From positions 186,001-250,000 of the forward strand of contig NZ_JAFBDO010000003.1 of NCBI RefSeq assembly GCF_016908295.1: 64,000 nucleotides of DNA. The letters are read 5' to 3'. Positions 12,189-19,850 of this stretch are shown here, one piece after another; positions within the stretch are counted from its first letter, which is position 1, and every line of letters begins with the position of its first letter. The notes under the pieces are model-generated. The model was not told the origin of the DNA and did no database searches. It saw only the letters and a program-made list of their open reading frames with translations. This DNA comes from Thalassobacillus pellis. Its GTDB lineage: Bacteria > Bacillota > Bacilli > Bacillales > Halobacillaceae. A program made the position numbers and the translations under genes.

Positions 12189-13109
12189 ATGAAACGTGCT
12201 CGGATCATCTATAATCCGACCTCCGGAAGGGAAGTATTTAGAAAAGTTTTACCTGATGTACTGCAGCGCTTCGAACAAGCTGGCTATGAGACATCCACCC
12301 ATGCTACGACATGTGCTGGAGATGCTACAGAAGCGGCTACCATTGCGGTACAAAGAGGTTTTGATATAGTTGTCGCAGCAGGCGGCGATGGTACGATAAA
12401 CGAAGTCATCAACGGACTGGCTGAACAGGAAAACCGTCCTAAGCTTGGCATCATTCCTGTCGGCACCACGAATGACTTTGCCAGAGCCTTGTGTCTGCCT
12501 CGCAACAATATCCATAAAGCCGTTGATGTCATTTTAGATGACCATCATGTCGCTCTGGATATCGGTCGTGTGAATGATCAATATTTCATGAACATTGCCG
12601 GCGGTGGAAAACTGACTGAGCTTTCCTATGAGGTACCAAGTAAACTGAAAACAATGCTGGGCCAGCTGGCATATTATTTGAAAGGCATGGAAATGCTCCC
12701 TTCCTTACGGCCGACTTCCGTGGAAATAGAATACGACGGGAAAGAATATAAAGGGGAAATCATGCTGTTCCTCGTTTCCAACACCAATTCAGTTGGCGGT
12801 TTTGAGAAGCTTGCCCCGGATGCTAAGATGAATGACGGGTTATTTGATCTGTTGATCATCGAAAAAATGAACATGGCAGAATTCATCCGTCTTGCATCAC
12901 TCGCGTTGCAAGGAAGACATTTGAATGATCCGCATATCATTTATACCAAAGCGAGTATGGTCAAAGTGCAGACAAATGAAAAGATGCAGTTGAATATTGA
13001 CGGGGAATTTGGCGGATTATTGCCCGGGAAATTTGTAAACTTATATCGCCATATCGATTTTTTTGTCCCGAAAGACAGATTCAACCCGGATGATACACAA
13101 AATTGTTGA
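12189..13109 (+). CDS. dgkB: diacylglycerol kinase DgkB
   Basis: This 306-residue lipid kinase phosphorylates diacylglycerol released by lipoteichoic acid synthesis, recycling it to phosphatidic acid. It has the DAGK catalytic domain: N-terminal IIYNPTSGRE, the nucleotide loop AAGGDGTINEVINGL and PVGTTNDFARAL. The C-terminal part carries LNIDGEFGGLLPG. GAGGGGGAG precedes ATG 12189. In B. subtilis the orthologue (yerQ) also lies just after the gat region. Monocistronic, between two hairpins. Confidence 0.95.
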   Translation: MKRARIIYNPTSGREVFRKVLPDVLQRFEQAGYETSTHATTCAGDATEAATIAVQRGFDIVVAAGGDGTINEVINGLAEQENRPKLGIIPVGTTNDFARALCLPRNNIHKAVDVILDDHHVALDIGRVNDQYFMNIAGGGKLTELSYEVPSKLKTMLGQLAYYLKGMEMLPSLRPTSVEIEYDGKEYKGEIMLFLVSNTNSVGGFEKLAPDAKMNDGLFDLLIIEKMNMAEFIRLASLALQGRHLNDPHIIYTKASMVKVQTNEKMQLNIDGEFGGLLPGKFVNLYRHIDFFVPKDRFNPDDTQNC

Positions 13110-13116
13110 TTAAAGT

Positions 13117-13149
13117 AAAAATCCTCGCTCTAGATGGAGCGGGGATTTT
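13117..13149. terminator. bidirectional terminator between dgkB and the broken lipoprotein gene
   Basis: AAAATCCTCGCTC pairs with GGAGCGGGGATTTT, with A and T runs on each side, so it can serve both convergent genes. Confidence 0.8.
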
Positions 13150-13151
13150 CG

Positions 13152-13574
13152 TTATTCCATGACTTTTATCGAAAATGCATAAAAGGAAACGCCGTTATTT
13201 TTTTCATCCTCCCCCTGCCAATAGGACATGATTTCGTAATAGTAAATGCCTGGCTCATGTGGAGTGGTGAGAGGGGTGGAACACTTTGTTTGAGTATCAT
13301 TATGGATGACGGTTACATTCATATCTGTCGGTTTTTGGTGATCGTTGAAAGAGACTTGAATAGAAGAGCCGCCTTCAACAGGAATAGGATCTTGAAGAAG
13401 TTCAGGAGCACCGGCAGTATCAACACATGTTTTATCCCAGCAGTAAGAACCTTGCACAACTGGTATCGTTTCAGAGCCGACGATGACCTCGGGAAGAGGC
13501 GGTTTTTGTCCTTGCCCTGAACAGCTGGTTAGAATGATAATAATTCCAAAAAACTAATAATAAATGGTCTGCAT
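13152..13574 (-). pseudogene. lipoprotein gene interrupted by an amber codon in its signal peptide
   Basis: On the minus strand, AGGTGAG precedes ATG 13574-13572. The translation begins MQTIYY, meets TAG at 13556-13554, then continues in the same frame as FFGIIIILTSCSGQGQ, a hydrophobic stretch with a lipobox (LTSC), and runs on for about 130 codons to 13152. The mature part includes QGSYCWDKTCVD, with two Cys that could form a disulfide, and a VTVIHND...YYYEIMSYW beta-type region. One base change would restore a full lipoprotein of about 140 residues. Internal GTG 13457 could start only a truncated protein without a signal peptide. A sequencing error is an alternative. The function is not recognised. 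Confidence 0.75.
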
Positions 13575-13630
13575 GCAACTCACCTCGTAGATATAGTCGC
13601 TGCCTGACGTAAAGCGTTACGCACAAAGCT

Positions 13631-13660
13631 TTGAAAAATCGCTTTTTGCCTCGTTAGTAT
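13631..13660 (+). promoter_or_regulatory. probable promoter of the rRNA methyltransferase gene
   Basis: TTGAAA (13631-13636), 18 bases and TAGTAT (13655-13660) lie about 40 bases before ATG 13703. Confidence 0.45.
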
Positions 13661-13702
13661 GTTAAAATTTTGAGAGTATAACCTTGAAAAGGACGATGTC
13701 TA

Positions 13703-15085
13703 ATGGCTAAAAAGAAGCCACCTGTACAAAAGAATCAGACCATCGAACTGACCTTCGAAGACCTGACTCACGAAGGCGATGGAGTTGGAAAAATAGAGGG
13801 GTATCCGCTGTTTGTTCCCTATGCACTTCCAGGGGAAAAAGCTAAAGTAAAAGTCATTAAAGTAAAGAAAAACTTCGGGTTTGGCAAGCTTTTGGATGTA
13901 CACGAGGCAAGCCCAGAACGAGTGGAGCCACCATGTGATGTCTTTTTCCAATGTGGAGGATGCCAAATTCAGCACATGAGATATCAGATGCAGCTGGACA
14001 TGAAACAAAAACAAGTGAAAGATGCAATGAGAAAAATCGGTCATCTTGAAAATGTTCCCGTCCACCCTGTCAAGGGGATGAAGGATCCTTGGCGCTACCG
14101 TAATAAAGTCCAGATGCCAGTAGGCGAGCGTGATGGCAGACTGGTTGCAGGGTTTTATCAAAAGCGCAGCCACAATATTATCGATATGGATACTTGCGTA
14201 GTCCAGCAGGAATCTAATGACCGCATGATCGAGGCAGTGAGGCGTATCGCCGAGCGATATGGCATAGAAGCCTATGATGAAGACAATAACCGAGGAATCC
14301 TGCGTCATATCATGGTACGGACCGGCCAAAACACACAGGATGTCATGGTTGTATTGGTGACAAGAACGAAAGAACTGCCAAACAAGGACAAACTCGTGAA
14401 CGAAATCCGAGAAGCCTATCCGAGTGTTAAATCGATTGTACAAAATATAAACCCTAAACAGACTAATGTCATCATGGGGAAAGAAACAACCGTGCTTTGG
14501 GGCGAAGAATATATTTATGACACAATCGGAGATATCAAATTCGCCATTTCACCGAAATCGTTCTACCAGATCAATCCGACACAGACAAAAGTGCTTTATG
14601 AGCAAGCATTGGATTATGCAGAACTTACAGGCAAAGAACAAGTCGTTGACGCCTACTGCGGAATCGGCACAATATCCCTGTTCCTTGCACAGAATGTAAA
14701 AAAAGTTTATGGTGTGGAAGTCGTTCCAGAAGCGGTGTCCGATGCCAAAGCTAATGCCAAGCTGAATAAAATTGAAAATGCCGAGTTCTATGTAGGAGAG
14801 GCAGAGAAAATCATGCCATGGTGGAAAGCACAAGGCCTGCAGCCCGATGTCATCGTTGTCGATCCTCCAAGGAAGGGCTGTGACGAAGAGCTGCTGAAGG
14901 CCATGATTGAAATGAAACCCGAACGTATCGTTTACGTATCGTGCAATCCATCCACATTAGCGCGGGATTTGCGCATCTTGGAAGATGGAGGGTTTGAGAC
15001 AAAAGAGGTTCAGCCAGTGGATATGTTTCCACAGACTAGTCACGTGGAATGTGTATCTTGGCTGAAAAAAGTCAAACTAACTTGA
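13703..15085 (+). CDS. rlmCD: 23S rRNA (uracil-5-)-methyltransferase, RlmCD type
   Basis: This 460-residue SAM-dependent enzyme should form m5U in 23S rRNA. An N-terminal TRAM domain (about residues 10-65) is followed by the Cys cluster region [14 protein letters not shown], which binds a 4Fe-4S cluster in RumA-type enzymes. The SAM site is [15 protein letters not shown]. The catalytic part has [12 protein letters not shown] and the Cys nucleophile in [15 protein letters not shown]. subtilis has two paralogues, YefA (RlmCD) and YerS; by synteny next to dgkB this corresponds to YerS, so the exact target uridines are uncertain. Confidence 0.9.
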   Translation: MAKKKPPVQKNQTIELTFEDLTHEGDGVGKIEGYPLFVPYALPGEKAKVKVIKVKKNFGFGKLLDVHEASPERVEPPCDVFFQCGGCQIQHMRYQMQLDMKQKQVKDAMRKIGHLENVPVHPVKGMKDPWRYRNKVQMPVGERDGRLVAGFYQKRSHNIIDMDTCVVQQESNDRMIEAVRRIAERYGIEAYDEDNNRGILRHIMVRTGQNTQDVMVVLVTRTKELPNKDKLVNEIREAYPSVKSIVQNINPKQTNVIMGKETTVLWGEEYIYDTIGDIKFAISPKSFYQINPTQTKVLYEQALDYAELTGKEQVVDAYCGIGTISLFLAQNVKKVYGVEVVPEAVSDAKANAKLNKIENAEFYVGEAEKIMPWWKAQGLQPDVIVVDPPRKGCDEELLKAMIEMKPERIVYVSCNPSTLARDLRILEDGGFETKEVQPVDMFPQTSHVECVSWLKKVKLT

Positions 15086-15100
15086 AATAGGTGATTTGTA

Positions 15101-15303
15101 ATCGATGCTAATAAAAAGTGGTTGTCCATCCCGGAAGATTTCAGAAAAGATGTCATCGATAATGTATTTTGCGTTTCTTGTATAGGGGCCGTTACTATAA
15201 AGGAGTTCATTATTGTACTGATCATCCTATAGGTGTTCTACTACAAGGAAAATGTGCGAATTGTGATAATGAAGTCGCAAGATTAGTGGAAATAGATGAA
15301 TGA
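15101..15303 (+). pseudogene. frameshifted remnant of a small Cys-containing protein gene
   Basis: From 15101 one frame reads KKWLSIPEDFRKDVIDNVFCVSCIGAVTIKE and then stops. A second frame reads DHPIGVLLQGKCANCDNEVARLVEIDE and stops at 15303. Joined, they give one small protein with two Cys-x-x-Cys pairs, a zinc-ribbon layout, and a sensible VTI...GVLL core. No start codon remains in frame at the 5' end. I infer a decayed gene with an indel near 15205. A similar small family occurs in Bacillaceae by memory only; the name is not known. Confidence 0.55.
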
Positions 15304-15325
15304 AATAAAAGGTATGATAGAACGT

Positions 15326-15365
15326 AAAAAGCGCTGATAGAGATGTTCCTCTACCAGCGCTTTTC
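15326..15365. terminator. bidirectional terminator
   Basis: AAAAGCGCTG-TAGAG pairs with CTCTA-CAGCGCTTTT. It lies between the pseudogene and the convergent DUF4317 gene and can serve both strands. Confidence 0.85.
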
Positions 15366-15381
15366 GTTTGGGTTAAAGCTA

Positions 15382-16548
15382 TTACTCCCCGAACGCTTCT
15401 GGAAGCATTTTAAAACCTTCAATCTCCGCATCCTCTTCGACTTCTATCATGATGCAGCGTTTCCCCTTATAGTTTACTTGTCGTACGTATTGCAGGTCCT
15501 GTGGACTGATGGAGATGTTAGCTATTTTCGTGTTGATTTTAATTGATTTTGATTTATATTTCGGAACGATACTGCTGGCATTCAGTTCGTACGCTTCATT
15601 GTCGGTAATTCGCTGGAAAGCTGCTTTCACTTTTTCACTCTCCACTTTCTGGCCGCTGCTATTTAAAACACGTTCCACTTCCTTGTAATCAAGCTTTGGG
15701 GCCTCGTCCTGGTCATTATCTTCGACAGCATTGTTGATTTCCTCATAAACGGTGGCAAGGGTAGATGGATTGATTTGGTCGCCAACGACATCTTTGATGA
15801 CTTCTTCGAATAGCGCTTTATCCTCTTTAGCTGTCATTATTTCATCGCCGTTTAAAATTTCTTCAATAAACTGATGGTCAGGCTCATTGGCTTTTCCTGC
15901 AGCATATAGGATGTGGTTCACATCAGCAGCGTGATTTGTAAAGGAAGGGAAAAGGAATCCTGCCATGGGTGTGTTAAGGTCGATGACTGGATCGACCTCG
16001 ATGTTGTACTTGAATTCTTTTTCGATATAGTCGAACTGCCACTCTCTTTTTGGCTCCTGTGTTTTGTTAATACTGCAGAGAATGAAGGAATGGGAATAAA
16101 CGGCATCCCGTTCACTTTCCTCCGTTTCTTCATTACGTTTTTTCATTGGTTTCAGATATTCAGCGCGGATGAAAGTAATGACTACGTCTTTTTCGTACGG
16201 ATTGTCCTTGATCATTTTTTCAGTCATCTGCAGCATTTGCTCTTTCCAATCCTCGACTTCACTGCTTAGTAAGCCTTTATGTAGAATTAGCTGCGTGTGA
16301 TTTTCTGCATCGCGTTTTAATTTAAGTTCAAATAACTTTTCATTCAGCTGGCCAGTCAGTACTTTCTTGAAATTGTTCATAAAAAGTTCCTGTTGATCTC
16401 TATCAAGCATTTCGAATGGCTGGCTCTGGTGGTGGTAGATGTCAGTCGTTTCTTTCATAATGTATACGTTAAAGATGTCAGAGATCTTTAAAAGGTCGTT
16501 GTCTACTTTAAGCTGCCGGCGAATCCCTGCTATATCTTTTTTGTTCAT
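15382..16548 (-). CDS. DUF4317 family protein
   Basis: This 388-residue cytosolic protein starts MNKKDIAGIRRQLKVDND, the typical opening of the DUF4317 family in Firmicutes. It is highly charged, with no signal peptide or membrane segment. The middle contains a FIRAEYLKPMK strand region and a PVIDLNTPMAGFLFPSFTN motif. The C-terminal half is acidic and helical, ending with IKINTKIANISISPQDLQYVRQV. AGGAG precedes ATG 16548. The gene is monocistronic on the minus strand. The function of the family is unknown to me. Confidence 0.85.
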   Translation of the reverse strand: MNKKDIAGIRRQLKVDNDLLKISDIFNVYIMKETTDIYHHQSQPFEMLDRDQQELFMNNFKKVLTGQLNEKLFELKLKRDAENHTQLILHKGLLSSEVEDWKEQMLQMTEKMIKDNPYEKDVVITFIRAEYLKPMKKRNEETEESERDAVYSHSFILCSINKTQEPKREWQFDYIEKEFKYNIEVDPVIDLNTPMAGFLFPSFTNHAADVNHILYAAGKANEPDHQFIEEILNGDEIMTAKEDKALFEEVIKDVVGDQINPSTLATVYEEINNAVEDNDQDEAPKLDYKEVERVLNSSGQKVESEKVKAAFQRITDNEAYELNASSIVPKYKSKSIKINTKIANISISPQDLQYVRQVNYKGKRCIMIEVEEDAEIEGFKMLPEAFGE

Positions 16549-16664
16549 GAAACGTCAACTCCTAAGCTCTATAGTTGTCATTCAATGGTAAATGATTCTT
16601 CTATTTTAACATGGCAAGTAATAGTATAGACGGTGAATTTTGAGGGATAGCTTAATGAACTTCT

Positions 16665-17402
16665 ACGATAGCAGGGGAGGAAGTAGAAAGGGCATAGAGT
16701 AGTGAAAGGCGATATGATGCAAAGCATTATATGGAGACTGTTAGATAGAGTATTTTGAAATCCTGTATCGGTAAGCGATATGTAGGGATGGGTGTCAAGG
16801 GAGACAGCAAGATGAAGTATCGCTATGCGATATTGTCCTACTCCAGTATATTAATCAATGAAGTGCTTGTATCGCTAAGCAATACAAGCGATACCTCAAC
16901 TGTATCGACACCCGATACAGTACTGGTAGTATTTAAAAATCAAACAGGCAAGCGATATGCACCTCGGCCATAATGAATATTACGATAGTCTCAATTGTCA
17001 TAGATTTACTAATATTATGGGCTGAACGGCCCTTTATATTTTTTGTATCGTTAGGCGATATAACTCTTGCAAATCTAGTAAAAAACCTTCATATTTAAAA
17101 GAAAAGGAGGTACTGTATGCGACACGATATACAACCGAATGAACGTGCTTTCACTACGAAAGAAGTGGCTGAAGAAGTGGGCATTGCGACTCCGACTGTC
17201 CGGAAATATGGCCAAATCTTAGAACGCAACGGGTATGAGTTCTTTAAAGATGGCGATCGGCGTATTTTTGTGAAGTCTGATGTTGAAGCGCTCATAGCGA
17301 TACGCGATACGGACTTGCCATTAGATGAAACGGCCAAAGGTCTTGTAAAGCGGCAGAAGGAAAGGCTGGAATCGGAGGAAACCAGTGTAGCGGTTAGCGA
17401 TA
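16665..17402. promoter_or_regulatory. array of TATCG-N5-CGATA palindromes and CGATA half-sites
   Basis: I count 18 exact CGATA/TATCG pentamers in this 0.74-kb stretch. Five pairs share the layout TATCG-N5-CGATA: 16766-16780, 16818-16832, 16870-16884 (right half CAATA), 16903-16917 and 17046-17060. Single half-sites lie near 16666, 16710, 16889, 16953, 16983, 17125, 17298, 17305 and 17398; the last four are inside the following gene. The gap 16549-17116 holds no other credible gene. The array probably binds the MerR-HTH protein encoded next to it, as operator or centromere-like site. Confidence 0.7.
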
Positions 17403-17821
17403 CATATGATAATTCCCTTCAGGATCCGAATCAACTGAAGGAGTACTTAAAGCTGTTGACTCAGGAACTAGCGGCGACTCGTGAGATGAATGTGCAATTA
17501 TCAAACGATATGTCCCAGTTGAAAACCACTGTTTCCAGATTGCAGCAGGACCACCATGTGATTAGCGCCGGTATTGGAAATTCAGCTCAAAAGACCCAGA
17601 TGAAAATAGAAAAGCTGACAGAGCAGCAAAGAACGCAATATGAGAGTTTGCTGGAACAAGAACGTGAAAAAAGTGAATATCTTGAACGTGAGCTTCAAAG
17701 TATGCGTGAAGAACAGCAAAGAGAGTGGCGTTCCCAAAATGACTTTAATAAAAAGCTTGAGGAGTCGGTCAACAGACCTAAGGGAACCTGGGAGAAGATT
17801 TTAGATATTTTCCGCAGTTAG
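17117..17821 (+). CDS. MerR-type HTH protein with long coiled coil (RacA/DUF3967-like)
   Basis: This is a 234-residue DNA-binding protein. Residues about 10-60 form a MerR-like winged helix (FTTKEVAEEVGIATPTVRKY, then a wing with FFKDGDRRIFVKSDVEAL). After an acidic linker, residues about 105-215 are a heptad-rich coiled coil (EYLKLLTQELAATREMN...EREKSEYLERELQSMREEQ). The tail TWEKILDIFRS is a short amphipathic helix that might touch the membrane or a partner. No ligand-binding domain is present. The architecture resembles RacA and DUF3967 MerR proteins of Bacillus chromosomes and plasmids. GGAGG precedes ATG 17117. The CGATA array upstream and inside the gene suggests autoregulation or a DNA-anchoring role; this is inference. 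Confidence 0.8.
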   Translation: MRHDIQPNERAFTTKEVAEEVGIATPTVRKYGQILERNGYEFFKDGDRRIFVKSDVEALIAIRDTDLPLDETAKGLVKRQKERLESEETSVAVSDTYDNSLQDPNQLKEYLKLLTQELAATREMNVQLSNDMSQLKTTVSRLQQDHHVISAGIGNSAQKTQMKIEKLTEQQRTQYESLLEQEREKSEYLERELQSMREEQQREWRSQNDFNKKLEESVNRPKGTWEKILDIFRS

Positions 17822-17913
17822 AAATCATCCATCTATTATTATTGCTCTATGAATAGCGCTTGGGTCTGAATGGATTCAAGTGTTTTTGTTTGGCATGAAA
17901 CGGGAGGAAGATA

Positions 17914-18282
17914 ATGAAGGATTGGAAGAAATATATAACATTTATTTTGTTTGAACTGATGCTTTTCATTGCAGGCTTCAAATATTACTATCCAGATATG
18001 TTGCTGCCTGAAGTGAAACCGAGTATTTTTATTTTCATTTCCGCTGTCCTAATTTTTGCTCTTAGTTACTTATTCAAAACAGATTTTAAGTTGGAGGAGC
18101 CATTAGATGTCATCCTTTTGGTTCTGTTTGCTGGTTTTTTTACTGTGCTTAATTTAATAGATCCAGCCAAGGAAGCTATTCTTTCTTTTGATACGGCTTT
18201 TTATTGGCTATTGATTGCAGTAACAATTTATAAGATTTTTAAATGGATATCCAACAGAGACAAGCGGCATTCTGACAATTAG
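17914..18282 (+). CDS. small four-helix membrane protein
   Basis: A 122-residue hydrophobic protein with about four predicted membrane helices: near residues 8-25, 36-54, 66-83 and 92-110. Charged ends (MKDWKK and SNRDKRHSDN) flank them. GGAGG lies about six bases before ATG 17914. It is separated from the MerR-like gene by about 90 bases and ends inside a terminator, so it may be cotranscribed with that gene or stand alone. I do not recognise a named family and see no catalytic motif. Confidence 0.7.
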   Translation: MKDWKKYITFILFELMLFIAGFKYYYPDMLLPEVKPSIFIFISAVLIFALSYLFKTDFKLEEPLDVILLVLFAGFFTVLNLIDPAKEAILSFDTAFYWLLIAVTIYKIFKWISNRDKRHSDN

Positions 18283-18299
18283 TCAGAGTGCTCTTTTTT
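18267..18299 (+). terminator. terminator overlapping the end of the membrane protein gene
   Basis: GCATTCTGAC pairs with GTCAGAGTGC and TTTTTT follows. The stem includes the last codons of the gene. Confidence 0.85.
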
Positions 18300-18428
18300 A
18301 TTTTCTGGGAAATGAAAACTTGATTTTCGTGAAAAACCTTTTGCAGTGGGCTGCATCCCGTCTCTGGCCATTCAAGTTCTTAAGTGGATCCTATCAGAAC
18401 AATTGGGACTTTTTGCTATGGAGCGGTT

Positions 18429-18489
18429 TTGACAATGATGGCATACCATACTATAATATGAATATATTCATAAATGAACGCGTTCATTT
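18429..18489 (+). promoter_or_regulatory. consensus promoter with perfect 18-bp operator
   Basis: TTGACA (18429-18434), 17 bases and TATAAT (18452-18457) is a perfect sigma-A promoter. AAATGAACGCGTTCATTT (18472-18489) is a perfect palindrome just downstream, the typical size and place of a TetR-family operator. Confidence 0.85.
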
Positions 18490-18516
18490 TTAAAAAGCAG
18501 AATAGGAGGTCCACGT

Positions 18517-19131
18517 ATGGCGGGTTTGCGTGAAGAAAAAAAGAAGCAGAACCAAAGGAATATCATCCAGACAGCAAGGAAGATTTTTACCGAGAAAGGG
18601 TATGCCAACACTACCATGACTACGATTGCCAAGGAAGCTAATGTCGGTACTGGGACGATCTACAATTATTATCCTTCGAAGGGGGCACTGCTGCTGACCA
18701 TTTTTACAGAGGAAGTAGCAGAATTAGAAAAAGAAAATGAGATTTACATGAAACCGGCGAGTGGAAGTCTGATTGACACAGTAATGGCATTGATGAAGGA
18801 TTTCACTGGTTTCTTTGACTTATATTCAAAAGAGTTCTGGCGGGAAATCATGCATGTCATGACAGAGGAAACTGACGAAAGCATTCAGTTACGCCGCGGA
18901 TTGTTCGGGCTTGATGAGGAAGCCATGCAATGGGTGGAAGAGGTCATTGAAGTTAACGAAGACCGTTTTATCGTGCCGGTAAATCCGAAAGAGGCAGCCA
19001 GTGCTGTCTATGGTGTGACGTTAATGCAGACGATGAATTACATCTATGAAGAAGAAATGACAAAAGCCCAATTTTTACAGCAGCTCCATAAACAGATTGA
19101 ATTTATATTTACCGGAAAGTTAAAAGGCTGA
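18517..19131 (+). CDS. TetR/AcrR family repressor of the following ABC transporter
   Basis: A 204-residue TetR-family regulator. The N-terminal HTH is clear: IIQTARKIFTEKGYANTTMTTIAKEANVGTGTIYNYYPSKGAL. The C-terminal ligand and dimer domain is helical, rich in Glu and Met. GGAGG precedes ATG 18517. It is the first gene of a tight operon with an ATPase (14 bases later) and a permease. It most likely binds the palindrome in its own promoter, so it should repress itself and the transporter, and be released by a toxic or lipid-like substrate. The ligand cannot be read from the sequence. Confidence 0.92.
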   Translation: MAGLREEKKKQNQRNIIQTARKIFTEKGYANTTMTTIAKEANVGTGTIYNYYPSKGALLLTIFTEEVAELEKENEIYMKPASGSLIDTVMALMKDFTGFFDLYSKEFWREIMHVMTEETDESIQLRRGLFGLDEEAMQWVEEVIEVNEDRFIVPVNPKEAASAVYGVTLMQTMNYIYEEEMTKAQFLQQLHKQIEFIFTGKLKG

Positions 19132-19145
19132 ATGGAGGAAGGCAT

Positions 19146-19850
19146 ATGAGTAAGTTGCTGGAGGTAACAGGTGTCAACAAGTCATATCAAAGTGGTGGAT
19201 CTCCTTTCCAGGCATTATCTGATGTACATCTAAGCATTGAACGAGGGGAAATTGTCGTGATCTTAGGACCGTCCGGATCAGGAAAGTCCACGCTTTTGAA
19301 TGCGATTGGCGGGGTGGATCAGGTGGATGACGGTGAAATTCACGTTGCAGGGGAAGATATTACCCGGTTTCATGATAATAATCTGGTCGATTACCGTCGG
19401 GAAAAGGTAGGCTTTGTTTTTCAAATGTATAACCTGATCCCGAATCTGACCGTTTATGAAAACATAGAACTCACTTCTCATATCAGCAAGTCGCCGCTTG
19501 ATATCGATGAATTGATTCATGCAGTTGGCCTTAAAGGAATGGCGGACCGTTTTCCAAGGGAACTGAGCGGTGGCCAGCAGCAGCGGGTATCGATTGCCCG
19601 TGCAATCGTTCGGAAACCGGAACTGCTTCTTTGTGATGAGCCGACTGGTGCTCTTGATTCCAGCACATCCAAGGAAATCCTTTCACTTATCCATCAAATG
19701 AATCAAAAGTATAACACTACGGTGTTGATCATCACACACGACCAGGGGATTACGGAGATGGCGGATCGTATCATCACGTTAAAAGACGGAAGAGTCGAAT
19801 CGGATGTTAAAAATGAGCAGCCAGTTCTTCCTGAAAGGATGGAAGGCTGA
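19146..19850 (+). CDS. MacB/LolD-type ABC transporter ATPase
   Basis: A 234-residue ATPase with Walker [11 protein letters not shown]-loop [20 protein letters not shown], signature [15 protein letters not shown], Walker [13 protein letters not shown] and the switch His in IITHD. Length and sequence fit the type-VII (MacB/FtsE-like) ABC superfamily that uses mechanotransmission. It lies between the TetR gene and the permease; its TGA overlaps the permease ATG. Confidence 0.95.
   Translation: MSKLLEVTGVNKSYQSGGSPFQALSDVHLSIERGEIVVILGPSGSGKSTLLNAIGGVDQVDDGEIHVAGEDITRFHDNNLVDYRREKVGFVFQMYNLIPNLTVYENIELTSHISKSPLDIDELIHAVGLKGMADRFPRELSGGQQQRVSIARAIVRKPELLLCDEPTGALDSSTSKEILSLIHQMNQKYNTTVLIITHDQGITEMADRIITLKDGRVESDVKNEQPVLPERMEG

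Noticed and set aside
13134-13520. 128-codon plus-strand frame opposite the broken lipoprotein
   Set aside because: It runs antisense to a clear lipoprotein sequence, starts inside a terminator and lacks a ribosome binding site.
16755-16973. 72-codon open frame upstream of the MerR-like gene
   Set aside because: No ribosome binding site; its translation is made largely of the CGATA/TATCG sites and shows no domain.
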